Source: Phocaeicola coprophilus (lineage in GTDB: Bacteria > Bacteroidota > Bacteroidia > Bacteroidales > Bacteroidaceae). From it: a stretch of 64,000 nucleotides of DNA. Location of the stretch: assembly GCA_016900015.1 (NCBI GenBank), contig JACJJM010000018.1:22605-86604 (forward strand). Reading direction: 5' to 3'. Numbering within the stretch: position 1 is the first letter of the stretch; each line of letters opens with the position of its first letter. The notes under the pieces were generated by a model. It was not told where the DNA came from. It saw only the letters and a program-made list of their open reading frames with translations, and ran no database searches. Shown one piece after another: positions 43,633 to 52,531 of the stretch. The position numbers were made by a program, and so were the translations under genes.

Positions 43633-44793
43633 ATGAATATACCTGCAGAATTTGACGAAATTCGCCCCTATCAACCGGAGGAACTTCCTCAGGTCTTCGA
43701 GGAGCTAATCGCTGATCCCGCATTTCAGATGGTGGTCAACTATCTGTATCCAGACATCCCCTTTGACTTGATTGCCGCTAAAATGCGGAAATGTAAGACC
43801 AACCTGGATTTCCAGATGGCTTTCGGTTATGATTTCGTGAAGACTATTGCCAAGAAGTATTGCGATAGTCTGACGATGGACTGTTCGTCACTTCCTGATA
43901 AGAAAAGGGCTTATACTTATATTTCCAATCATCGCGACATCGTGCTGGATGCAGCCTTCTTGTCTGCTTTATTGATTGACAACGGCATGAACACCGTGGA
44001 GATTGCCATCGGCGATAATTTGCTGGTCTATCCATGGATTAAAAAGCTGGTGCGTGTGAACAAATCATTCATCGTGCAGAGGGCTTTGACCATGCGGCAA
44101 ATGCTGGAGTCGTCGCAACGCATGTCGCGTTATATCCATTATGCCATCTCCGAAAAGCATGAAAATGTCTGGATTGCCCAGCGTGAAGGGCGTGCCAAGG
44201 ATTCCAACGACCGCACGCAGGACAGTGTGCTCAAGATGTTGTCCATGGGGGGCGAAGGCGGATTCCTTGATTGCCTGAAACAACTGCACATCATGCCGGT
44301 GTCCATATCCTATGAGTATGACCCTTGTGATTATCTGAAAGCACTGGAATTTCAGTTGAAGCGCGATAATCCCGACTACAAGAAAACGCCGCAAGATGAC
44401 TTGCTGAGCATGCAGACCGGTCTGTTCGGCTATAAAGGTCAAGTGCATTTCCAGATGACCACTTACCTGAACGATTATCTGGACACGCTGGATGCCAGTC
44501 GCCCGAAGGGAGAACTCTTCACACAGGTTTCCAATAAAATCGACCGGAGCATCCATTTGAACTACCGTTTCTATCCGGGCAACTATGTGGCATACGATTG
44601 GTGGAAGAACGAACAGCGTTTTGCTGACCGGTATACACCGGAACAAAAAGAAAAGTTCCAGGCTTACATTGAAGGACAGTTGGCCAAAATCAATCTGCCG
44701 AACAAGGATACGGCATTCCTGCTTGACCGTATCCTGGCGATGTACGCCAATCCGTTGATTAATTATTTGGAAGCTCTTCAGCATGAAGATTAA
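43633..44793 (+). CDS. Acyltransferase, glycerolphosphate acyltransferase-like
   Basis: A 386-residue protein with a PlsC-like acyltransferase core. The catalytic histidine is His100 in YISNHRDIVLDAAFLS. The classic motif is HX4D; here the spacing to the aspartate is one residue longer (H-R-D-I-V-L-D), or the HXD aspartate serves instead. VWIAQREGRAKDSNDRTQ resembles the substrate-binding motif (EGTR/EGRAK). It likely transfers a fatty acid to glycerol phosphate or a related lipid. No clear membrane helix beyond a short hydrophobic stretch, so peripheral to the inner membrane. It overlaps the next gene by 11 bases. Confidence 0.8.
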   Translation: MNIPAEFDEIRPYQPEELPQVFEELIADPAFQMVVNYLYPDIPFDLIAAKMRKCKTNLDFQMAFGYDFVKTIAKKYCDSLTMDCSSLPDKKRAYTYISNHRDIVLDAAFLSALLIDNGMNTVEIAIGDNLLVYPWIKKLVRVNKSFIVQRALTMRQMLESSQRMSRYIHYAISEKHENVWIAQREGRAKDSNDRTQDSVLKMLSMGGEGGFLDCLKQLHIMPVSISYEYDPCDYLKALEFQLKRDNPDYKKTPQDDLLSMQTGLFGYKGQVHFQMTTYLNDYLDTLDASRPKGELFTQVSNKIDRSIHLNYRFYPGNYVAYDWWKNEQRFADRYTPEQKEKFQAYIEGQLAKINLPNKDTAFLLDRILAMYANPLINYLEALQHED

Positions 44794-45442
44794 TAGCCTT
44801 GGCGTCAGAAGACTCCAATCTGCCTGTCTCATCCTTGTCGCATTGCTTTTCACGCAGTGCGACAAGGATGATAATTATGTATACCCTGATGTGCTGACTG
44901 ATTTCATGGACATTTACACCAATGAGGAAGCCATGGTCGACTGTATTCATCCCGATGCGTCCGGCATGCTGTCCTTGCAAAACCAGCTTTCGGGACAGGG
45001 CTTGCGTTCGGATACGCTCTATCGCGCTGTGGGCATGTATGCGCTTCCGGATGCAGACGGGAGTACGCTGGCCTATTCGGTGTCGTTGGTCTATGCCGAG
45101 CCGCCCATCCGGATGGGAGAAGGCATGACGGCCCGCATGGATTCTTTGTATGTGGAAAGTGTCTATCGCGGAGGCGGGTATTTGAACATCGTAGTACAGC
45201 CGATGATGCAGACGAAGGCTCATGTCTATGCCTTCGTGGAAGACAGCGTCGTAAGGCGGGGTGGTCGGACGTCGGTTTACTTCACCTTGGCTCACAGTCA
45301 AAATGATGACCGGGAATCTTTCCCCCGGCGTGTTTATTTGTCAATCCCATTGAAACAATATGCCTTGTCGCAAGGCGACACCCTTCATCTCCGGACCAAT
45401 GTCTATGGAGAAGGCATCAAGGAATGGCATATACCTTATTAA
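44783..45442 (+). CDS. NigD-like lipoprotein
   Basis: A 219-residue lipoprotein with lipobox LVALLFTQC. The body resembles the NigD-like family of Bacteroidales lipoproteins: an N-terminal OB-like part (YPDVLTDFMDIYTNEEAMVD) and a C-terminal beta-sandwich (SVVRRGGRTSVYFTLAHSQN). NigD was first described near a bacteriocin gene; no general function is known. The start overlaps the acyltransferase end by 11 bases, so translation is probably coupled. A strong terminator follows. Confidence 0.75.
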   Translation: MKINSLGVRRLQSACLILVALLFTQCDKDDNYVYPDVLTDFMDIYTNEEAMVDCIHPDASGMLSLQNQLSGQGLRSDTLYRAVGMYALPDADGSTLAYSVSLVYAEPPIRMGEGMTARMDSLYVESVYRGGGYLNIVVQPMMQTKAHVYAFVEDSVVRRGGRTSVYFTLAHSQNDDRESFPRRVYLSIPLKQYALSQGDTLHLRTNVYGEGIKEWHIPY

Positions 45443-45485
45443 GAAGCGGTAACGTCTGTCGCTAATAAGATTTTAGTAAAGACAT

Positions 45486-45549
45486 AAGGCGGCATCCCTC
45501 AAAGCAGACGACAGCTGTAAGTCTGTGCTGGGGGATGCCGCCTTTTTTT
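45486..45549 (+). terminator. Terminator after the NigD-like gene
   Basis: Arms AAGGCGGCATCCC and GGGATGCCGCCTT around an inner CAGAC/GTCTG stem, followed by TTTTT. Confidence 0.9.
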
Positions 45550-45580
45550 GTCTCTTGTGGTTGCGTGTTGCTGTGCCTTT

Positions 45581-45670
45581 GGACGGGATAGAGGGTAGAC
45601 GACCACGGAAAGGAGGGTAGGCGAGGACGGAAAGGAAGGCGTCCGGGAGCGGAAAGGAGGGCCTCCGGAC
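45581..45670 (+). repeat. Dispersed modular repeat, copy E
   Basis: The most regular copy: GGACGGGATAGAGGGTAGAC, then GACCACGGAAAGGAGGGTAG, then GCGAGGACGGAAAGGAAGGC, then GAGCGGAAAGGAGGGCCTCC. Four head-to-tail modules with a period of about 22-24 bases. Confidence 0.75.
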
Positions 45671-45693
45671 TTCACTTCCATCGCTGGAATCGC

Positions 45694-46464
45694 TTATCCT
45701 AATTCGGCGATAGTCAGTTCGATACCCATTTCTTCGATGCGTTTGGCCGTAGCTGGCGAGATGTGGCTGTCTGTGATGATGTGGTCCACTTCCTCCATGT
45801 CGCTGATTTTGCTGAATCCACGGCGTCCGAACTTTGATGAGTCAGCCAGGACAATGGTCTTTTGTGCTGTTTGCATCATGACTCGGTTCAGGTTGGCTTC
45901 CATCATGTCGGTCGTGGTAATGCCGAAATCCAGGTCTATCCCGTCCACTCCCATGTAGAGCTTGCTGCACGAGAAGTTGGAGAGCATTTGCTCGGCATAT
46001 TTCGTGACGACGGACAGGCTGCTGTGTCGCAAGAGTCCGCCCAGCTGGATGATGTCGATGTCCGGGTTTTGGGAAAGGATTTCCGACACTTGCAGGGATG
46101 CGGTGATGACAGTCAGATGTTCCAGCGGATGTATCTGCCGGGCGAAGTAGTGCATCGTTGTGCCTGAAGCAATCAGGATGGAGTCTTTGGCTGTGATAAG
46201 CTTCGCGGCGCAAACGCCGATGAGCCTTTTTTCTTCGACAAAGAACTTTTCCTTTTCGTTTACGTTTCGATCGTTGATGTATGGGTTGATAAGTATGGCT
46301 CTGCCGTGGTTTCGATAGAGTTTCTTTTCTTTTTCAAGTTCTGTGAGGTCTTTTCGTATGGTTACAGATGACACGTTGAGTTTGTTGGCCAGGTCGCTTA
46401 CTAACACGGAGTTATGCTGCATCAGATAATCCAGGATGAGGTTGTGGCGTTCTTCTTTTGTCAT
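45694..46464 (-). CDS. DeoR/GlpR family transcriptional regulator
   Basis: A 256-residue repressor. The start at 46464 (MTKEERHNLILDYL) gives the usual DeoR length. N-terminal winged helix-turn-helix: LVSDLANKLNVSSVTIRKDLTELEKEKKLYRNHGRA. C-terminal sugar-phosphate sensor domain: SILIASGTTMHYFA, YMGVDGIDLDFGITTTD, VLADSSKFGRRGFSKI. It lies divergent to glpABC, with palindromic sites in the shared upstream region, so glycerol-3-phosphate is the likely inducer and the glp genes the targets. GlpR is the probable role but not proven by sequence alone. Confidence 0.88.
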   Translation of the reverse strand: MTKEERHNLILDYLMQHNSVLVSDLANKLNVSSVTIRKDLTELEKEKKLYRNHGRAILINPYINDRNVNEKEKFFVEEKRLIGVCAAKLITAKDSILIASGTTMHYFARQIHPLEHLTVITASLQVSEILSQNPDIDIIQLGGLLRHSSLSVVTKYAEQMLSNFSCSKLYMGVDGIDLDFGITTTDMMEANLNRVMMQTAQKTIVLADSSKFGRRGFSKISDMEEVDHIITDSHISPATAKRIEEMGIELTIAELG

Positions 46465-46748
46465 ATTGTTGGCACTATAAAAGGTTATAAGAAAGGTCTT
46501 GTTTCTGTTGGTGGATAACAAATTCTTTTATAAGGCAAAGGAACGGATTTTTGTCGATTCTTTCAAGTCTGTCCGGTCTAATTCTAACAATTTAACGCTT
46601 TGTATCCTTCTGTGTGTGAAGCGAAACATGTCATAGCGCGTATAATATTCCTGAAAAAGCCCTTTATATTTATGTTATAAAACATATTAAATAAATGACC
46701 TGTTTTGTTTATATTATTGGTTTTTAAGACTTTAAGTCTTATTTTCGG

Positions 46749-46765
46749 GCTTTCAAATCGAAAGC
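46749..46765. promoter_or_regulatory. Candidate GlpR-type operator
   Basis: Perfect inverted repeat GCTTTC-AAATC-GAAAGC. The same core recurs as CTTTCGAAA at 46836-46844, directly after the -7 element of the glpA promoter. DeoR-family repressors commonly bind TTTCGAAA-like sites. Confidence 0.5.
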
Positions 46766-46805
46766 GAATGTAAGATTTACACTTTCAAAAAACAACATTA
46801 AAACT

Positions 46806-46835
46806 TTTGTTTCAAAGAAATAATGCCTACTTTTG
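46806..46835 (+). promoter_or_regulatory. Promoter of glpABC
   Basis: TTTG (46806-46809), 18 bases, TACTTTTG (46828-46835), 54 bases before the glpA ATG. A TTTCGAAA site touches its downstream edge. Confidence 0.65.
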
Positions 46836-46889
46836 CTTTCGAAATAAAACGGCAATAATAGAAGTACGACTATAATAATATAAAATATC

Positions 46890-48515
46890 ATGGGAAAAAC
46901 AGATAAAGGGAATGAATTTGATGTCATCGTGATAGGTGGTGGCGCTACGGGTGCCGGCACTGCCCGTGACTGTTCCATGAGAGGTCTTCGCGTCCTGCTG
47001 TTGGAACGTTTTGATTATACGAATGGCGCGACGGGGCGCAATCACGGCCTGCTTCACAGCGGCGCACGTTATGCTGTGAACGATGGCGAGTCGGCAACTG
47101 AATGTATTAAGGAGAACATGATTCTCCGCAAGATTGCCAGCCATTGTGTGGAGGAAAACGACGGTCTGTTCATTTCTCTCCCGGAGGATGACATTACCTA
47201 TCAGGCGAGATTCATCGAAAGTTGTCGAAAGGCTGGCATTTCGGCTGAGGCTATCGATCCGAAAGAGGCCATCCGGCTGGAGCCTTCTGTCAATCCGGCA
47301 TTGATTGGTGCTGTGAGAGTGCCCGACGGCTCAGTCGACCCGTTCCGTTTGACCATGGCCAATGTGCTGGATGCGCGTGCACACGGTGCTGTCACGAAAG
47401 TGTATCACGAAGTGACGGGGTTCATCCGTGAGCAAGACCGCATTGTCGGAGTGGAGGCATATAATCATAAGACAAAAGAAATTTCAAAATATTATGCCCC
47501 TGTGGTGGTTAATGCCGCCGGCATCTGGGGACATCATATCGCTGAGCTGGCGGGTGTCACCGTGAACATGTATCCGGCAAAAGGCTCTCTCCTCATTTTC
47601 GGGCATCGTGTGAACAAGATGGTGCTGAACCGTTGCCGCAAGGCTGCTGATGCCGACATCTTGGTGCCGGGCGACACGATTACGGTCATCGGCACGACTT
47701 CTACTCATATTCCTTATGAAGAAATAGACCATATGCGGGTCACGGCTGATGAGGTCAATCTGTTGTTGACCGAAGGCGAGAAGCTGGCTCCGGCATTGGC
47801 CAATACGCGCATTCTGCGGGCTTATGCAGGTGTGCGTCCGCTGGTGGCGGCGGATAATGACCCGACAGGGCGTAACATCAGCCGAGGCATTGTCTTGCTC
47901 GACCATGCGACGCGTGACGGCTTGGAAGGCTTCCTGACCATCACGGGGGGAAAACTGATAACTTATCGCCTAATGGCCGAATGGGCCACGAACTTGGTGT
48001 GCAAGAAGCTGGGTGTGAATGAAGTATGTCACACGGCTGACGTGCCTTTGCCCGGGTCGCGCACGACAAGGCAAGAAGAGGAGACTGCTCCTGTCCCCAA
48101 CAATGTGTATCGTGCTGCGGAAGGAAGACATGGAGAGCTGACAGCGAAGATTGCGCTCAATGATGATTGTGACAGTAGCTTGGTGTGTGAATGCGAGGAT
48201 GTGAGCGTGGGCGAAGTCAATTATGCAATGACGGAGCTGGATGTGAACGATTTGGTATCCTTGCGTCGTCGGACGCGTGTCGGGATGGGCACTTGCCAGG
48301 GTGAGCTGTGCGCTTGTCGTGCGGCTGGTTTGTTGGGACGTGCGCATGACTGTACGGAGAAAGCCAAGAAAAATCTAGTGGACTTCCTGAATGAACGCTG
48401 GAAAGGCATGTCGCCTGTCGCTTGGGGCGAATGTTTGCGAGAAAGCCAGTTTGCAGCATGGATTTATGGAGGCATCTGTAATTTGACAACTAAAAAAGAG
48501 GAGGTTAAACAATGA
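46890..48515 (+). CDS. glpA: Anaerobic glycerol-3-phosphate dehydrogenase subunit A
   Basis: A 541-residue FAD enzyme that oxidises glycerol-3-phosphate to dihydroxyacetone phosphate. FAD-binding motif VIGGGATGAGTARDC near the N-terminus; substrate-site blocks TNGATGRNHGLLHSGARYAV and ITGGKLITYRLMAEW. A C-terminal BFD-like [2Fe-2S] part has CECEDVS and GMGTCQGELCACR with the expected cysteines. It acts with GlpB and GlpC to pass electrons to menaquinone. glpB overlaps its end by 4 bases (ATGA). Confidence 0.96.
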   Translation: MGKTDKGNEFDVIVIGGGATGAGTARDCSMRGLRVLLLERFDYTNGATGRNHGLLHSGARYAVNDGESATECIKENMILRKIASHCVEENDGLFISLPEDDITYQARFIESCRKAGISAEAIDPKEAIRLEPSVNPALIGAVRVPDGSVDPFRLTMANVLDARAHGAVTKVYHEVTGFIREQDRIVGVEAYNHKTKEISKYYAPVVVNAAGIWGHHIAELAGVTVNMYPAKGSLLIFGHRVNKMVLNRCRKAADADILVPGDTITVIGTTSTHIPYEEIDHMRVTADEVNLLLTEGEKLAPALANTRILRAYAGVRPLVAADNDPTGRNISRGIVLLDHATRDGLEGFLTITGGKLITYRLMAEWATNLVCKKLGVNEVCHTADVPLPGSRTTRQEEETAPVPNNVYRAAEGRHGELTAKIALNDDCDSSLVCECEDVSVGEVNYAMTELDVNDLVSLRRRTRVGMGTCQGELCACRAAGLLGRAHDCTEKAKKNLVDFLNERWKGMSPVAWGECLRESQFAAWIYGGICNLTTKKEEVKQ

Positions 48516-49762
48516 AGTTCGATACGATTATTATAGGTGGCGGATTGGCCGGATTGGTAAGCGGTATCCGTCTGCAAGAGAATGGACACAATTGTGCCAT
48601 CGTGTCCACAGGGCAGAGCGCCCTGCATTTCTCGTCAGGCTCTTTCGACCTGCTGGGTTGTCTTCCCGACGGTACGGAAGTCATGAATCCGCTGGATGCC
48701 ATCGGCAGTCTGGAGTCTTCCCATCCTTATCGACTGGTGGGTCTGGATGCTATCAAGCGCTATGATAAAGAGTTTCCGGCCATGATGCAACGGGCCGGCA
48801 TTACCCTCACAGGAAGTGCCTCACGCAACAGCTACCATTTCACGCCGATGGGTACGATGAAGCGGACGTGGCTGACGCTGGAAGATTTCGTGACTTTGGA
48901 CGAGCCGTCGCATTTGCCGTGGCATCGAGTCGCCATCATTAATTTTCCCGGCTTCCTGGATTTTTACACGAAATTCATAGCTGACGAGCTGGAGAAACAG
49001 GGTGCGACATGTGTGCTGGCTACGGTGAAACTTCCATTTATCGAAAAGTTGCGTACCAATCCGACAGAGATGCGTTCGGCCAACATTGCCCGCACGTTTG
49101 ACAAGACTGAAAACATCGACATGTTGCTTCGTGAGATAGCATCTTATTGCAAGGATGTGGATGCCGTCGTGATGCCTGCGGTGTTTGGATTGTCGTCTGC
49201 CGAACCGATGAAATATCTGAAACAACATCTGGACAAGCCCCTTTGTCCGCTGGCCACAATGCCGCCTTCGGTGCCGGGGATTCGCATGCAGCAGCAGTTG
49301 ACACACTATTTTGTCCGTCTTGGCGGCACATTCATGCTGGGTGACACGGTGGAACGTGCTGACGTGGAAAGCGGGTTGGTGAAAGCTGTCTATACGGCCA
49401 ATCATGCAGACATTCCTCTCATGGCCGACCATTTCATCCTGGCCACAGGCAGCTTTTTCAGTCGTGGCATTATCGCCCGTCCTGATTCGGTCTATGAGCC
49501 TATATTTGATTTGGATGTGCTCTACGATGCAGACCGCACCCAGTGGTATGACAACGATATGTTCGCTTCTCAAAACTATATGAAGTATGGAGTAATCACA
49601 GCTCCCGACTTCCGGGCCATCTGCAAGGGTGAAACCTTATCCAACCTTTATGCCGTGGGTTCGGTGCTTTCGGGACACGATGCCTTGCATGAAGGCTGCG
49701 GTGGCGGTGTGTCGATCATGAGTTCCATGTATGTTGCAGACGGTTTGTTAAAGAATAAATGA
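48512..49762 (+). CDS. glpB: Anaerobic glycerol-3-phosphate dehydrogenase subunit B
   Basis: A 416-residue FAD/FMN subunit of the GlpABC complex, with the dinucleotide motif IIIGGGLAGLVSGIRLQ at the N-terminus and LYAVGSVLSGHDALHEGCGGG near the end, both typical of GlpB. It helps pass electrons between the catalytic GlpA and the membrane-linked GlpC. Starts within the glpA stop (4-base overlap) and is followed by glpC after 7 bases. Confidence 0.94.
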   Translation: MKFDTIIIGGGLAGLVSGIRLQENGHNCAIVSTGQSALHFSSGSFDLLGCLPDGTEVMNPLDAIGSLESSHPYRLVGLDAIKRYDKEFPAMMQRAGITLTGSASRNSYHFTPMGTMKRTWLTLEDFVTLDEPSHLPWHRVAIINFPGFLDFYTKFIADELEKQGATCVLATVKLPFIEKLRTNPTEMRSANIARTFDKTENIDMLLREIASYCKDVDAVVMPAVFGLSSAEPMKYLKQHLDKPLCPLATMPPSVPGIRMQQQLTHYFVRLGGTFMLGDTVERADVESGLVKAVYTANHADIPLMADHFILATGSFFSRGIIARPDSVYEPIFDLDVLYDADRTQWYDNDMFASQNYMKYGVITAPDFRAICKGETLSNLYAVGSVLSGHDALHEGCGGGVSIMSSMYVADGLLKNK

Positions 49763-49769
49763 TTATGCC

Positions 49770-51020
49770 ATGAACTTACAGCAATATAATATTAGCGAAA
49801 ACAATTTTGAGCAGTGCATCAAGTGTACGGTGTGCACGGTCTATTGTCCGGTCGTTCCTGTCAATTCTGATTATCCGGGACCGAAACATGCCGGTCCTGA
49901 TGGCGAACGTCTCCGCTTGAAAGATCCTGATTTCTATGATAAGTCATTGAAATATTGTCTGAACTGTAAGCGTTGTGAGGTGGTCTGCCCTTCCGGTGTA
50001 CGCATCGGCGACATCATCCAGGCTGCACGCATTAAGTATAACACGGATTCTCCCAAGTTGCGTGACATCATGTTGGCCAATACTGATTTTGTGGGCCACA
50101 TGGCTTCTCCTTTGGCTCCGTTGGTCAACATGACCCTCGGGTTGAAGCCTGTCAAGCTGGTGATGGATTCGGTGCTGAAGATTGATCATCGGCGTACATT
50201 TCCGAAATATTCATCCCAGACATTCGAGAGCTGGTATCGGAAGCATGCTGAGGCCAAGCAGCAGGCATATTCCAAGCATGTCACTTATTTCCACGGTTGC
50301 TACGCCAATTACAACTTTCCCCAGTTGGGTAAGGACTTGGTGAAAATCATGAATGCAGCCGGTTATGGTGTTCATCTGTTGGAAAAGGAGAAATGTTGCG
50401 GTGTAGCTTTGATTTCCAATGGCCTTATCAATCAGGCCAAACGTCAAGGCGAAGTGAATATGGCCTCTGTCCGCCAGTCGGTGCTGAAGGAGCACAGGTC
50501 CGTCATCGGCACGTCGTCAACTTGCATTTTTACCATGCGCGACGAATATCCTCACTTGTTGCATATCGACAATGAGGATGTGCGTGACCAGATAGAGCTG
50601 GCAACCCGCTTTTTGTTCCGCTTGGTCGACCAGGGAAAACTGAAACTTGTATTTCGTAAGGATTATAAGAAACGCGTGGCCTATCACACGGCTTGCCACA
50701 TGCAGAAGCTGGGTTGGGCGGTCTATTCCACGTCGTTGTTGCAGATGATTCCGGGACTTGACTTTCTGATGTTGGATTCGCAATGTTGCGGCATTGCCGG
50801 GACTTATGGCTTTAAGAAGGAAAACTATGAGACTTCACAAGGCATCGGTGCCCCCCTGTTCAAACAGATCGAGGAGGCTAAGGTCGACTTCGTCGCGACC
50901 GACTGCGAGACCTGCAAATGGCAGATCGAGATGTCGACGTCCGTTCCGGTGATGAACCCTGTCTCCATATTGGCGGAGGCTTTGGATGTAGAAGCGACCA
51001 TTAAAGCCAATCAAGGATGA
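49770..51020 (+). CDS. glpC: Anaerobic glycerol-3-phosphate dehydrogenase subunit C
   Basis: A 416-residue iron-sulfur subunit that anchors GlpAB and delivers electrons to menaquinone. Two [4Fe-4S] motifs lie in the first 75 residues (CIKCTVCTVYCP and CLNCKRCEVVCP). Two cysteine-rich CCG domains follow (FHGCYANY, EKCCGVAL and HTACHMQKLG, DSQCCGIAGTYGFK), which bind a further cluster, as in heterodisulfide reductase and LldE-type proteins. Last gene of the glpABC unit; a 138-base gap with no clear terminator separates it from the transporter. Confidence 0.95.
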   Translation: MNLQQYNISENNFEQCIKCTVCTVYCPVVPVNSDYPGPKHAGPDGERLRLKDPDFYDKSLKYCLNCKRCEVVCPSGVRIGDIIQAARIKYNTDSPKLRDIMLANTDFVGHMASPLAPLVNMTLGLKPVKLVMDSVLKIDHRRTFPKYSSQTFESWYRKHAEAKQQAYSKHVTYFHGCYANYNFPQLGKDLVKIMNAAGYGVHLLEKEKCCGVALISNGLINQAKRQGEVNMASVRQSVLKEHRSVIGTSSTCIFTMRDEYPHLLHIDNEDVRDQIELATRFLFRLVDQGKLKLVFRKDYKKRVAYHTACHMQKLGWAVYSTSLLQMIPGLDFLMLDSQCCGIAGTYGFKKENYETSQGIGAPLFKQIEEAKVDFVATDCETCKWQIEMSTSVPVMNPVSILAEALDVEATIKANQG

Positions 51021-51158
51021 TTTGTTCCAAGTTTGTCGTATGAAAGAAACAGGATTGTAATAAGGAGAATTCACCTTCGCACGGCAAAAATTGAGCAACG
51101 GAAATCCCCCGTATAAAACATATAAACAATTATATCACAACTAAAAAACATCAATACC

Positions 51159-52496
51159 ATGTCATTCTTAACTCCTCCTTCCTACAAGCCCGAGTTGCCC
51201 AAGGAGCAAGTCGAGGCTAAGTACAAGGCCCTGCGCTGGCAGGTGTTTATCGGAATCTTTGTCGGGTATGCGGGCTATTACCTGGTCCGCAAGAACTTCA
51301 CGATGGCCATGCCCCAGCTCGAAGAGATGGGCTACGAGCATGCGGCCCTGGGCGTGGCCATCTCGGCCAATGCGATCGCCTACGCCTTCTCGAAGTTCCT
51401 CATGGGCAGCGTGTCCGACCGCAGCGACGCGCGCAAGTTCCTTCCTCTGGGTCTGTTGCTTTCCGCGGGCGCGACCATGCTGATGGGCACGGCCCTGGGC
51501 ATCTCCTCGCTGGCCATGATGTTCGTCCTGCAGTTCTGCATCGGCTGGTTCCAGGGCATGGGCTGGCCTCCCTGCGGGCGTGTCATGACCCACTGGTTCT
51601 CCATCAAGGAGCGCGGCACGAAGATGTCCATCTGGAACTGCGCGCACAATGTTGGCGGCGCCCTGGTAGGCCCGATGGCCGCCTACGGTCTCATCTGGTT
51701 CGGCGGCTGGCAGGAAGGCACCTTCTGGTTCCCCGGCGTGGTGGCCATCATCATAGCCATCATAGCCTACCTGCTCATACGCGACACGCCGCAGTCGTGC
51801 GGGCTGCCTTCCATCGAGAAATACCGCAATGACTACCCGAAGAACTACAGCGAGAAGAGCGAGACCGTGCTCACGACGAAGGAAATCTTCTTCAAGTACG
51901 TGCTCAACAACAAGACGCTCTGGTTCATCGCCTTCGCCAACGCCTTCATCTACATGGTGCGTTACGGTTGCCTGGACTGGGCTCCGACCTACCTGCAGAA
52001 CGTCAAGGGATACAACCTGCAGGACGTGGGCTGGGCTTACTTCGCCTATGAGTTCGCCGCCATCCCCGGCACCATCCTCTGTGGGTGGCTCAGCGACAAG
52101 CTCTTCAAGGGACGCCGCGCCATCACGACGATGGTCTACATGACGCTCGTGGCCGTCTTCGTGGCCGTCTACTGGCTCACCCCGGCCGGACACCCCACCC
52201 TTGACATCATCTGCCTGATAGCCATCGGATTCCTCATCTACGGCCCCGTGATGCTCATCGGCGTGCACGCCCTCGACCTGGCCCCGAAGAACGCTGCCGG
52301 GACGGCTGCCGGACTGACCGGTTTCTTCGGCTATTTCTTCGGCACTGCGCTGCTGGCCAACATCTGCGTGGGACTCGTCGTCGACAGCCTCGGATGGAAC
52401 TGGTACTTTATCATGATGATCATCGCTTGTGCGCTCGCCTTCCTCTTTGTCAGCTTCACATACAAGGAAGAACAATATCTCGTTAACAAGAAGTAA
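51159..52496 (+). CDS. glpT: Glycerol-3-phosphate transporter (GlpT/UhpC family MFS)
   Basis: A 445-residue major facilitator of the organophosphate:phosphate antiporter group with twelve helices. Family blocks: FVGYAGYYLVRKNFTMAMPQL, SKFLMGSVSDRSDARKFLPL, GMGWPPCGRVMTHWFSIKERG and WNCAHNVGGALVGP. These match GlpT; the neighbours (glpABC before, phosphodiesterase after) agree with glycerol-3-phosphate as substrate. From here to 55.3 kb codons end in C far more often than in glpABC, which suggests high expression or a different history. Confidence 0.92.
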   Translation: MSFLTPPSYKPELPKEQVEAKYKALRWQVFIGIFVGYAGYYLVRKNFTMAMPQLEEMGYEHAALGVAISANAIAYAFSKFLMGSVSDRSDARKFLPLGLLLSAGATMLMGTALGISSLAMMFVLQFCIGWFQGMGWPPCGRVMTHWFSIKERGTKMSIWNCAHNVGGALVGPMAAYGLIWFGGWQEGTFWFPGVVAIIIAIIAYLLIRDTPQSCGLPSIEKYRNDYPKNYSEKSETVLTTKEIFFKYVLNNKTLWFIAFANAFIYMVRYGCLDWAPTYLQNVKGYNLQDVGWAYFAYEFAAIPGTILCGWLSDKLFKGRRAITTMVYMTLVAVFVAVYWLTPAGHPTLDIICLIAIGFLIYGPVMLIGVHALDLAPKNAAGTAAGLTGFFGYFFGTALLANICVGLVVDSLGWNWYFIMMIIACALAFLFVSFTYKEEQYLVNKK

Positions 52497-52531
52497 TATC
52501 TAATATCACTCAATCTAATAACTCAACAATT

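Noticed and set aside
51168..52475. 435-codon open frame antisense to the GlpT-type gene
   Set aside because: It is a shadow of the GC- and C-rich codon use of glpT; the product is rich in His, Asp, Glu and Arg without any domain.
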